Shown here one piece after another: positions 18,310 through 26,800 of a DNA stretch of 30,912 bases. The stretch's first letter is position 1, and each line of letters begins with the position of its first letter. The stretch is from Smittium culicis (Eukaryota; Kickxellomycota; Harpellomycetes; Harpellales; Legeriomycetaceae). Location of the stretch: contig LSSN01002902.1 of NCBI GenBank assembly GCA_001970855.1, positions 1 through 30,912 on the forward strand, given 5' to 3'. The notes below the pieces were generated by a model, which saw only the letters and a program-made list of their open reading frames with translations, was not told where the DNA came from and ran no database searches. The position numbers and the translations under genes were made by a program.

Positions 18310-18838
18310 TAGGCACGAAGAGAGGACTAAAGACAGGGCTAAAGTTGGGCTGAGACTGAAACTAAAACTATGACTATGATTAATAATAAGATAGTGCTAT
18401 TTATTTAATATTATAGGGATAATATATATTTAGTGGGATAAATATTATAAAATAAATATTACACTTAGATTTTTCTGAAAGATGGAGAAAGCTTATCCAT
18501 TTATACTTTTGAAAAAAAATCTAAATGATATTATTAAATTAAGATAATTATAAAAGAATTAATAATTTTCAAATAATAGCTTGTGAAATATTATGAAATG
18601 TTCTAGAAGGTTCTAGTTGCGACTGAAAATAATCTATGGATAACATTCCATTATATCCCAAAATTTTCCATGACATTATTTGATGTTACATAAGGCTTCA
18701 CTGTATTACATGATGTTCTATGATGTCCTATGATGTTCCATTAGGCTCCATTAGGTTCCGTTGTATTCTATAATTTTATTTGATGTTCTTGATGTTCTAT
18801 TGTATTCCATAATGTTCATTAAAGTTCTAGAGTGTTTC
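18310..18838. repeat. foreign-looking AT-rich insertion in DIRS copy 2 with degenerate tandem repeats
   Basis: The pol N-terminal reading (ending WVR, near 18292) breaks off here and resumes at about 18845 with TRGIQNLHQESSL, so roughly 530 bp appear inserted. The block contains short ACTAAA/ACTATG-like repeats (18325-18385), an AT-rich middle, and from about 18640 to 18830 a degenerate array of 9-12-bp units built on TGATGTTCTA/TTCCATTAGG. No coding potential. Exact edges and any target duplication are unresolved. Confidence 0.5.
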
Positions 18839-18844
18839 TGTGCA

Positions 18845-20790
18845 TAACAAGAGGGGATTCAGAACCTCCATCAAGAATCCAGCCTCAGAATCACTATGAC
18901 CGGAAAAGACGAAAAAGAAAAGTCGGAATGTAGCGAAAGCTCCGGTTTCACGAAAATTAGTCAACTTAACCTATTCAAGAAGGAGGACCTTTCGGGCCCA
19001 CCGTTTTCGGCGCACCCCCATCAGTACAAAAGAAAGCTGAGCCGGAAGGCCAGTGAGGTTCTGACGAAAGAAGTTGCCTCGCTTATATCCGAGAGAGCTA
19101 TCGAGGAGATCCAGCTGAAGGTAACATGGTTTTACAGCCAGATATTTACGATACCGAAGAAACCGGGAGGCCTCCGACCTTTTCTCGACCTCCGGAAACT
19201 AAATCAGCATGTGAAAAAACAGAAATTCTAGATGGAGACGCTGACATCCATCTACAGATGGATCGGTCTAAAGGATTACCTGACGTCACTAGACCTCCAG
19301 GATGCTTTCATGCACATCTTGTTCTACAAGCAATACAGAAAGTACCTCCGATTTCATTCAAACGGCCGTTGATTCCAGTTCCGAGTATTGCCATTGGGGC
19401 TATAGCTGAGCCCGTTAGACATCACGAAGATCCTCCGCACAGTTCTAGAATGGACCAGATCGAAAGGAATTCGAGCCTCGGCATACCTCGAATATCTGAT
19501 GATTATGGGTGAATCCAAAGAAGTGTGCCAAAAAAACACGCGCATAATCTACTGAAACCTCTCAGAGCTTGAATTCAAGGCCAATTCCAATAAATCGTTG
19601 ACTACGCCGTCTCAGTCGATCATACCTTATAACGGTGATCAAAATCATGAAAATTCTCCTCAAGGTTCCGCCCACCAAGATCCCGGATCTCCTACGTGAT
19701 CTCAGCAGATTAATCAAATCTGGCTATACGAAAATGAGATTCTGGCGAGCTTCATCGGCAAGTCCCAGTTGATGTCAGTCTTCCTGCTCCCTGAAAATCT
19801 GATGCTACACCGAATATTAGAACTCAAATATCGAGCTCTGCTAGTATCGAACTCATGGACATCGATAGTGATGTTGATGAAACCGGAAATCCAGAGCCTT
19901 TCCTTCTGGAAGAACCAGCTAATGTCTTATAACGGTCACTCTTTCTTTTCTGAGACGCTAGAGCTAGAGATATTTACCGAATTCAGCGACTAAGCATGGG
20001 GAATAATATTCGAAACCGCTCTTACTCAGATATATCAAACTCCAAAGTGGCGAAACTACATTTCAACACAAATTAACTGTTGAAGGAGCTGTATGCATTG
20101 AGAATCAAGAGTGTGGTGATTCAATCAATGTTAGGCTACTCAGAAACTTTAACAATACTCTCCTATGTCAAAAATTCAGGGGTACAACCTTCCCGAAACT
20201 GCTGGAATTATAGAAAAGATATTTTTTCACTGCCTCAAGACCAAAACCAGCACAAATGTGACCTAAGTGCTATCCGTAGTAAACCCAGAAGACTGAAAGC
20301 GCAAACCGATTGGTATCTATCGCAGAAAACATTTTCAGTACTGAATTCAAAGTATGGAACTTATGATGTCGACACATATGTATCACCCCGGAACAGGAAG
20401 CTGGATCAAAACTTTATTTGGTTTACGGACAACTAAGCGCTTGGTCAGAATGCTCTGACAAAAAAGTGGACAATATTCAACAATCTGTACTTCTGCCCAA
20501 ACAGGAGCCTGATAGCCCAGGTGGTTTAAGAGGAACGCTGCGAGAGGGTCGCTATGACTCTAGTGACTCCAATGTGGAAATATTTGATCTGGTTTCCAAA
20601 ACTGATGGCACAATCAGTTTCATAGCAATTTCTTATTCAAGAAACAAATGTAGTACCAAATTCAAAAAGCAGAAAGTCACCGCTCTCAGAAAACAAGAAC
20701 TGGAGCTTGATGGCCTGGAAGATCATCGGCGTTTCCTCGAAGCGCTAGGCCTCGGCCATTAAGCCATTTAATTTCTCGTTTCCAAAAAAA
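18845..20790 (+). pseudogene. reverse transcriptase / RNase H relic of DIRS copy 2
   Basis: 18896-19231 is open and covers the RT N-terminal part (PPFSAHPHQYKRKLSRKASE, FTIPKKPGGLRPFLDLRKLN). After a stop the same frame continues: TSLDLQDAFMHI with the first catalytic Asp (about 19285), QFRVLPLGL, and AYLEYLMIMGE where YxDD is expected (YLEY at 19484-19495). RNase H follows with FTEFSD then stop then AWGIIF (19975-20010), and after a shift ELYALRI and LTILSYVKNSG. The downstream segment shows KYGTYDVDTYVSPRNRKLDQ, then VTPMWKYLIWFPKLM and NWSLMAWKIIG. The role by homology is reverse transcription of the element RNA. It is dead because of stops, shifts and the altered catalytic box. Confidence 0.7.
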
Positions 20791-21059
20791 TACCTGACCG
20801 TCGTAGTTCCAGTTAAAGTTTTTTCCAGCTGAGTTTTATATAATGGAATTTATCAAACGAGATATTTACTCTCATTTTCGTAACTCAATCAATAAATTAT
20901 ATGACGGAAGTATAAACTATTGAAATGCCAAATTTAGTCTTAATAAAAGCCTAAATATCGGCTCACTTTCAGCTATCAGATAAGCCAGCTGAGCTAGCCT
21001 CCCAATAAATATTTTTCGAGTTTACCAAGGAATTTTTTGATACTTTCATTAAATAATTC

Positions 21060-21680
21060 ATCTGGCCTGTATGGATATATCACCAGCGAAAGAATTGATT
21101 CGAGACAAGGATCAAAACTCTTACCACACTGTTAGGAAAACCACAACCAAGATATGCTAAATGTTATAAGTAGGAGGTTTCCTCTGTGCTAGCGACATTC
21201 ATAGGATTGATGGCCAACGCAGTCACATCAAAAAAGGGGTTTCTAAATCTAGTTGTCGCACCATATAAAGAAAAAATAGGTAGTTCGCTCACTTGAAAAG
21301 CCATATCTGATTAGTCCCTACTCTGACATAATAGTATTCACAGTAAATGAATACGTAGACTAAAAAGAAAATATATAATTCTATTCATGACAACTCCTCA
21401 TGCTAACAATAGCAAATGAGTATATCATAGGCATAATAGATATCTAAATGATACGATCAAGTCTCTATCGGCGAATACTATCACATGAATATCCACATGG
21501 TATCTGATTCCATACGCTGCATCCCTAGGCACCAAACCTTAAGAGGAAGAAATCGGTGCTACCTTAGCCACAAACGACAAGATATCAACTGATGATATAC
21601 TCCACATCTTTTTGGTCAAACTATGCCATCTCTGACACATACTATCGACTCACAAGAAATTCATAGAATATCTTGAATGA
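21060..21680 (+). pseudogene. decayed tyrosine recombinase of DIRS copy 2
   Basis: Pieces recognisable as a DIRS-type tyrosine recombinase are spread over several frames. PQPRYAKCYK then stop then EVSSVLATFIGLMANA (21140-21220) matches the N-terminal PRY...WDV..VL block of these enzymes. Near the C-terminus, IPYAASLG (about 21505-21530) stands where HxxR is expected, with His and Arg replaced. KISTDDILH (21579-21605) is followed after a shift by WSNYAISDTYYRLTRNS (21612-21662), the block that ends in the catalytic Tyr (codon 21643-21645, or the one before). In an active element it would integrate the circular double-stranded DNA intermediate without target-site duplication. Confidence 0.65.
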
Positions 21681-21782
21681 TTCGATTTTAAAATTGGAAT
21701 AACTTAATATGTTTCCTCTCTGAATTATAATGATATAATCAATCAAGTATTTTAGAGCAAATATTAATTTGTATTATACGAG

Positions 21783-21850
21783 GAGAGGGGAAATATTAAG
21801 TTTTACCCACCATACCAATTATAACTTTGCCAAAAGGTGGTAAGGATGAC
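21783..21850. repeat. terminal-repeat-like segment inside DIRS copy 2 (possible internal complementary region)
   Basis: AATATTAAGTTTTACCCACC repeats the outer left terminal repeat (CATATTAAGTGTTACCACC) in direct orientation about 120 bp inside the right end, and is followed by AAAAGGTGGTAAGG, an inverted match to the same motif. DIRS elements carry an internal complementary region at this place. The exact correspondence to the joined ends is not perfect. Confidence 0.45.
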
Positions 21851-21920
21851 CTACGTATACTTATAGCATTTATCATAAAAATTTTCTAGTACATTTTCAC
21901 CTATTTTTATTGGCTTTAGA

Positions 21921-21962
21921 TTTTCGGTTTATTTTATCCAATAAGATGGTAACACTCATATG
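21921..21962. repeat. right inverted terminal repeat of DIRS copy 2
   Basis: TTTTCGGTTTATTTTATCC followed by AATAAGATGGTAACACTCAT is the complement of the left terminal repeat with few mismatches, and closes the element. Confidence 0.8.
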
Positions 21963-21984
21963 TCTCCACCCTGAACATTAATAT

Positions 21985-22075
21985 GGGTTAATCTTCGCCC
22001 TAAAGTGCTCAATTAATTAAAACACAATTTGAATGTTTCCTTATCCAAGTTAAGTCAGGTATTTTAATAGGTTTG
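21985..22075. mobile_element. possible fragment of an inverted family 1 TTAA element
   Basis: AAAGTGCTCAATTAATTAAAACAC resembles AAAGTGTTCAATTATAACAC inside copy M2. No ends are visible, so only a decayed fragment is suggested. Confidence 0.25.
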
Positions 22076-22095
22076 AAGAGTTATATACTGTTTAG

Positions 22096-22287
22096 CCCTT
22101 TCATGGGCCAACACTTTAATCTAATATAAAAATCATAATTTATTATTAAAGTTTTACTTATTTGCTATTGGGCGAATGGCTGTTAATAGCCAATAAATGA
22201 TTATCATTTTACATTAATTTATCAAGTTTTCATTTGGTTGGATAGTTTTGTAGTTCAAAAAAAAAAAAGCCAACCGCTCCTAAATAG
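22096..22287 (+). mobile_element. TTAA-type MITE, family 2 (copy M7)
   Basis: Begins CCCTTTCATGGGCCAACACT after TTTAG and shares with copy M5 the blocks TTTTCATTTGGTTGGATAG and TAGTTCAAAAAAAA. The right end (CAACCGCTCCTAAATAGTTA) is a decayed form of the CCTGAAAGGG end. Non-coding. Confidence 0.55.
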
Positions 22288-22470
22288 TTATACCTTTAAC
22301 GAGTGGTAGACTGTTTTTGGTCTATTAGATATATCTAACTATGTTCAGTTAAAATACTCTAATTCAGAGATTAAATAGTGTACTATATTATTGAAGAATC
22401 GCGGCAAATTATAAAAGAATCAATAAGTTTGTTTTTTATAAGTGATGAACAGTAGAGTGTTAAAAAAAAA
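22288..22470 (-). mobile_element. TTAA-type MITE, family 1, inverted (copy M8)
   Basis: Begins ACCTTTAACGAGTGGTAGAC then TGTTTTTGGTCTA, the complement of the family 1 right end, directly abutting copy M7, and ends near AGAGTGTTAAAA, a decayed complement of the left end (CCAACACT). Edges are approximate. Confidence 0.5.
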
Positions 22471-22751
22471 TAGTAGAATTAAATTAAATTAAGAAAATTT
22501 ATATTATCCAATAGCCTAACAAATCATAAATCAAAATAATTAATAATACCTGCAAGATTATTTAATGCGTATTTTTTTTTAAGCACTATCAACTTCCAGT
22601 TTCGTTATCATTAATTTCCCTAATGATAAATACTCTTACAAGAATCAACTCTTACCCTATCTTCAATTTTTAGACCTTTATTTTTTTAAAAAATAAATAA
22701 ACGAAAACGATTTTTATATCATCTATTATCACACCCAAGCTATCTACAGTT

Positions 22752-22925
22752 ATGAGCGATAAAGGCAGTAGCAACAACAAAAAATTCAATACGAACAAAG
22801 GCTCGATTTTCAATTTTTCAACTAGACAAAAAAGTTGGATGGTCATCATCGTAGCACTGCCCGTCTTCATCACCTATTCCAGGCTTGCATATAAACGACT
22901 ATTTACCGAAAATCCAAAAAACTAA
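22752..22925 (+). CDS. possible small single-pass membrane protein, 57 aa
   Basis: A complete ATG-to-TAA frame with visibly higher GC than its flanks. The N-terminal 28 residues are polar, rich in Ser, Asn and Lys. Residues 29-45 form a hydrophobic segment (WMVIIVALPVFITYSRLAY), and the tail is short and basic (KRLFTENPKN). The layout suits a small membrane-anchored protein, for instance of the mitochondrial inner membrane or ER. The family is not recognised. The opposite strand has a 67-codon GTG frame over the same bases, but the ATG start and ordered charge pattern favour this strand. Either a one-exon gene or an exon of a larger one. Confidence 0.45.
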   Translation: MSDKGSSNNKKFNTNKGSIFNFSTRQKSWMVIIVALPVFITYSRLAYKRLFTENPKN

Positions 22926-23260
22926 TCACGAAAATAAATCCTTTTTTTTTACTCACTCAAGCAAGAAAAACAAATGCATTATAGTACTATGATTATACAG
23001 ATGCAAATTACAAAAATGTTCTCAGCAATAAATTTAAAATAATTAAATTAAATATGGTATATCAGATCTTACATTTCGATTTTTAACTTTTTGATACCTT
23101 AATTGATTTTCATTACCAAACCATTTTTAAAAAATAGTTTCCCAGCCTAAAAAAAGTGTACTCATTTTGATAGACTTTAGCATTTTTTTTTAAATTTACT
23201 TGATAGAAAATATATCAATTTTTACTATTAAACAATCATACAATAGTATGCTTATCTTGA
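22926..23260. other. AT-rich spacer
   Basis: No gene or element is seen between the small membrane-protein ORF and the next TTAA element. Confidence 0.5.
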
Positions 23261-23449
23261 CCCTTTCTCGTCCAAAAATCTTTGTAATGATCAATTTTAT
23301 GACTCGTATATGTTTTATAACCAAATTTATTATTTGCTGCTATAATTCAATAAGTCAATAGCACTTAAGACCTCATAATTGAAGTATTCTAATTGAACAC
23401 AGTTGTCTAATTTTAATAGATCAAAAATAGTCTGCCGTACATGAAAGGG
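23261..23449 (+). mobile_element. TTAA-type MITE, family 1 (copy M9)
   Basis: 189 bp, left end CCCTTTCTCGTCCAAAAATC, right end TAGTCTGCCGTACATGAAAG then GG. The flanks TTGA and CTAA are decayed TTAA sites. Contains the family block TTATTTGCTGCTATAATTCA. Non-coding. Confidence 0.65.
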
Positions 23450-23459
23450 CTAACATTTT

Positions 23460-23640
23460 CCCTTTCAACACTTTAAAAAATTAAATTTAATGATTCATCA
23501 GTGATTTATAAACAGTTTTGTTATTTGCTGCTATTCTTCAACAAACGAATAATTAAATTTTTCTCGGAATTATATTAAATTTATTGAATGCAGTTGGCTA
23601 TATTTTGTATACCAAAAATAGTCTATCGCCCGTGAAAGGA
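23460..23640 (+). mobile_element. TTAA-type MITE, family 1 (copy M10)
   Basis: Begins CCCTTTCAACACTTTAAAA, having lost the bases between CCCTTT and CCAACACT, and ends TAGTCTATCGCCCGTGAAAG then GA, followed by TTAA (23641-23644). It follows copy M9 in the same orientation after about 10 bp. Contains the TTATTTGCTGCTAT block. Lies about 160 bp past the stop codon of the Rad26 gene. Confidence 0.65.
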
Positions 23641-23803
23641 TTAAATAAACATCTCTACTTAATCTATATACTATCAATTTTGCAATTATGTTAATTTTCT
23701 TGAAAAAAATCAAGTATAATATTTATATATTTAATAAACAAGTAGCGAATAATAAAAATCGTTAGTTTAAATGTACAAGTAAAAGAAAATTAAAACATAA
23801 AAA

Positions 23804-26800
23804 TTATTTAAATTTATCGCGAAGAGTCCAAATAGATACTTGTTTGCCAAGAGATAATGATCCCAGGCCTGTCAGTTTTGGCTTGCTGCCCAAAACACTA
23901 AATCCAGCAGAAGGATTAGTACCAGTTCTCACCACACTCTTTATTTTAGAAGAAGAATTTTGCAATGAAGAAATGGAAGGAGGTCCATTGTTGGCTTGTG
24001 GATTGAATAGCTTGGTTTTAGATGCAACCACTTCTAAGCTTTGCAAAAATTCTTTTACCGCAAACAAATCCGTTTTATTTTCACAGAATTTGTCTAGCAA
24101 GTCTTGCTGATTTGCAGCTTGCATAGGTCTAGCCTTCAAAAAGTTTACTATTTCATTCTGCTGGCCATTTGATGCACTCTCATTTGATAAGCCAGTGTTT
24201 TTGTCACTCAAATTATAACCTGCTCTTTTATTATGACCCATTTGTCTAATGCCTGATGTACTGGTAGAATTGAATCTTGGTCTGTTTGGTATATGCGTTA
24301 ATCTGCTAGAATCCAATTTACTATGAGTATCGCCTAAGCTCCTATAGTTAACTATCTCTGAATCAAGCTTTATTCTTTTTGTTGGTATACTGTCAGTGTT
24401 TCTCCCTAAAGGATGCATTTTGTTGATAGAAAAACCTTGTCTGCTTGATTTTTTAAAGTCAGGTGTATTGTCTAATAAATTTCTTTTTGAATTTGATAAA
24501 GCGCCAGCTGACTGCTGATTATGTGTTCTCTCAACATCAGCGCAATCCCTACCAAAAGAAGAAGTATCTGTTTTTGAAAAAAACTCGCTTTCACGCTGAA
24601 ATTTTCTTTGGTTTGCCAAAGAAAGCGACTTTACGTTACTATAATTCTTAGGAATACTAACTTTACTGTAATTTATCGGTCCATTATCGCCTAAATTGAT
24701 TTTATCACCAAACAAATCTCGAACATATCCAGATTGATCATCAGTATTTTGGTTGCGCGATGGCTTCAATTTAATTAAATTCGATAGAATAGACTTTGAT
24801 GAGCTAGTGCCTGGTTTGTTATGGCCAGCAGTAAACTCGAATTTGTTTGCAGATCCGCTAAACAATTTCCCTGAATAACTTGAATTCGGTTTATATGATG
24901 AGTTTCGATCATTAGTTGTCATTGCATCGCCAAAATCTATATCTGAAGTTTCATCGTTATACAGATGGCCGCTTTTAAAAACCGATTCTTGGCATATCGT
25001 CTTATCAATATTAGCAATCTTCAATAAATCAAAAAGAACCAAATCGTCAGACTTTTCCAGCATTTCCTTACTTTTTCCTGAATCAACTTTATCACGAGTA
25101 ATCGGTTTATCGTCATCTGAGTCATACTCATCGATACGAGAAATATTTTTAATTTTATTCCTTATCTCACTAATTTCTAAACTATTCTCATCTTTGGGCT
25201 CACTATCTAATATAGAATAGGAGTTCATAAAGTTTGGAGATATTGATTCGCTACTTTTTTCTAAATGCTCTGTTTTAATATCGGCATCAGGTAAATTATT
25301 GTTAGAACAGCTTTCGAGTCGCTGAGAATCGGTTTCATCTCCACTAATTGGCTGATTAAAATCGCTTTCGCTTTTGATGAGGCTAATATTACTCATAGCA
25401 TCGTTATGTTGGTCTTGGACCTTAGACAAATTTGAAAGAATATTATTACTGGACAGATCTGAAAAATTGGATTCTATATCAACTATACTGTCCTCACCAC
25501 CACCCATAAAACTGTTTCTAAAGTCATTATTATCTTCAAGCGAGTTATCAACAGTCAAATTTTGATTTATTGACGGCTTTTTATCGGTTTCGTCTATAAA
25601 TACTTGGCTTGAATTAGTACCTACATCATTAGTTTTATGTTTTGAATTCACGGAAATTTCAATATGATCGGTTTTAGGTAAGTATTTTTTTGGCGAATAT
25701 GGAAATGAACTATTATTGCTGGAATCATTTGGCGAAGCGCTGTTTAATCTAGTGCTTGTACTAACTGGGTCATTTTCCGTCAAAACATCTTGATCTTGGT
25801 CCGATTTCTTATCAGCCAGGTATTTGGCGTCCAAGTTTTTGCCTATATCGGCCATCGAATCGAACCCGAACAAATCGCCAATAGTTTGTGAGTAGAAGCT
25901 GTACTGATTTTTGAGGAATTCGTTTGGATTCTTCAAGATGTTCAGAAACAGTAGCTGTTTGTATAACTGCTTGTAGTAAATATTAGTCTCAATAGTTTTG
26001 TTTGCAATCAAGCGGATTATAGTTACGTGGCGTTTCTGACCAATACGGACGCACCTTAGTTTGGCTTGGTTATCTAAGCTCGGGTTCCAATCAGGATCGA
26101 AAATGATAACCTTGTTGGCGGACGTGAGGTTTAATCCAAGACCGCCTACTTTTGTCGTCAGCAGGAAAATGTAGTAGCTGTTATCTGTGCTAGATTCTGA
26201 ATTTTTCGATGATTTCGATTTTTTTTGTCTGCTGTTTTTTGAGCTAAATTCGGATGACGGTAAATTGAAATTGTTGAAAGTATCGACCAAATTTTGACGG
26301 TTTTGTATGGGAGTAGTTCCATCCATTCGAAGGAACTTGAAAGGTTTAGTGATATGTGAATATTTTTTGCAAGTATGGGAATAGGAAAGCGAAGATTCTA
26401 TTATATCCAGCATTTGTCTAGTTTGTACAAATACCAATACTTTGTTGGGCAAACTTTCAACACCTGTAGTATTACATGGAGAGCTAAATTTAGTGTCAGG
26501 ATTTATAGATTCGAGATTCAAATTAGGGCTGGCAATATTAGTTGGTGGAGTATAGGTAGATTTTTCAGAAAATTTTGTGGTGCTGCTCTTACTACTATTG
26601 TTGTAAAATAAGTCTAATAATGAAAATAAAACTTGAAGTTTGCCACTTTTATTGATAATTTCACACGGTTTGCAATAATTATCCGAATCTAGAAGATCTT
26701 CATTATTGCCATTAGAGGAGTTATCGTTGTCTGCATGATTATCAGAAAAATTTGATAAGAATTTATTTTTTATATTGTCAATTCTGGTTTGATTTGGATC

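Larger units (their letters stand above)
17249..21962 (+). mobile_element. near full-length, inactive DIRS-type retrotransposon (copy 2)
   Basis: A 4.7-kb element defined by inverted terminal repeats: left 17249-17291 and right 21921-21962 are complementary at about 37 of 43 aligned positions. Inside, in order, are a gag-like region, RT, RNase H, the post-RNase H segment and a decayed tyrosine recombinase. This order and the inverted repeats are characteristic of DIRS elements, which integrate by a tyrosine recombinase rather than a DDE integrase. All reading frames carry stops and frameshifts. A block of about 530 bp that seems foreign to the element lies at the gag/pol junction (18310-18838). 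Confidence 0.8.

Noticed and set aside
17491..20790. C-to-T (RIP-like) mutation as the cause of the stops in DIRS copy 2
   Set aside because: Several stops and altered residues, such as TAG at 19403-19411 and the Tyr in YLEY, are best explained by transversions or indels, and frameshifts are common, so ordinary decay is sufficient.
22670..22873. 67-codon minus-strand hydrophobic frame
   Set aside because: It needs a GTG start, and its Leu-rich stretch is the complement of Asn/Lys codons of the plus-strand 57-aa frame.
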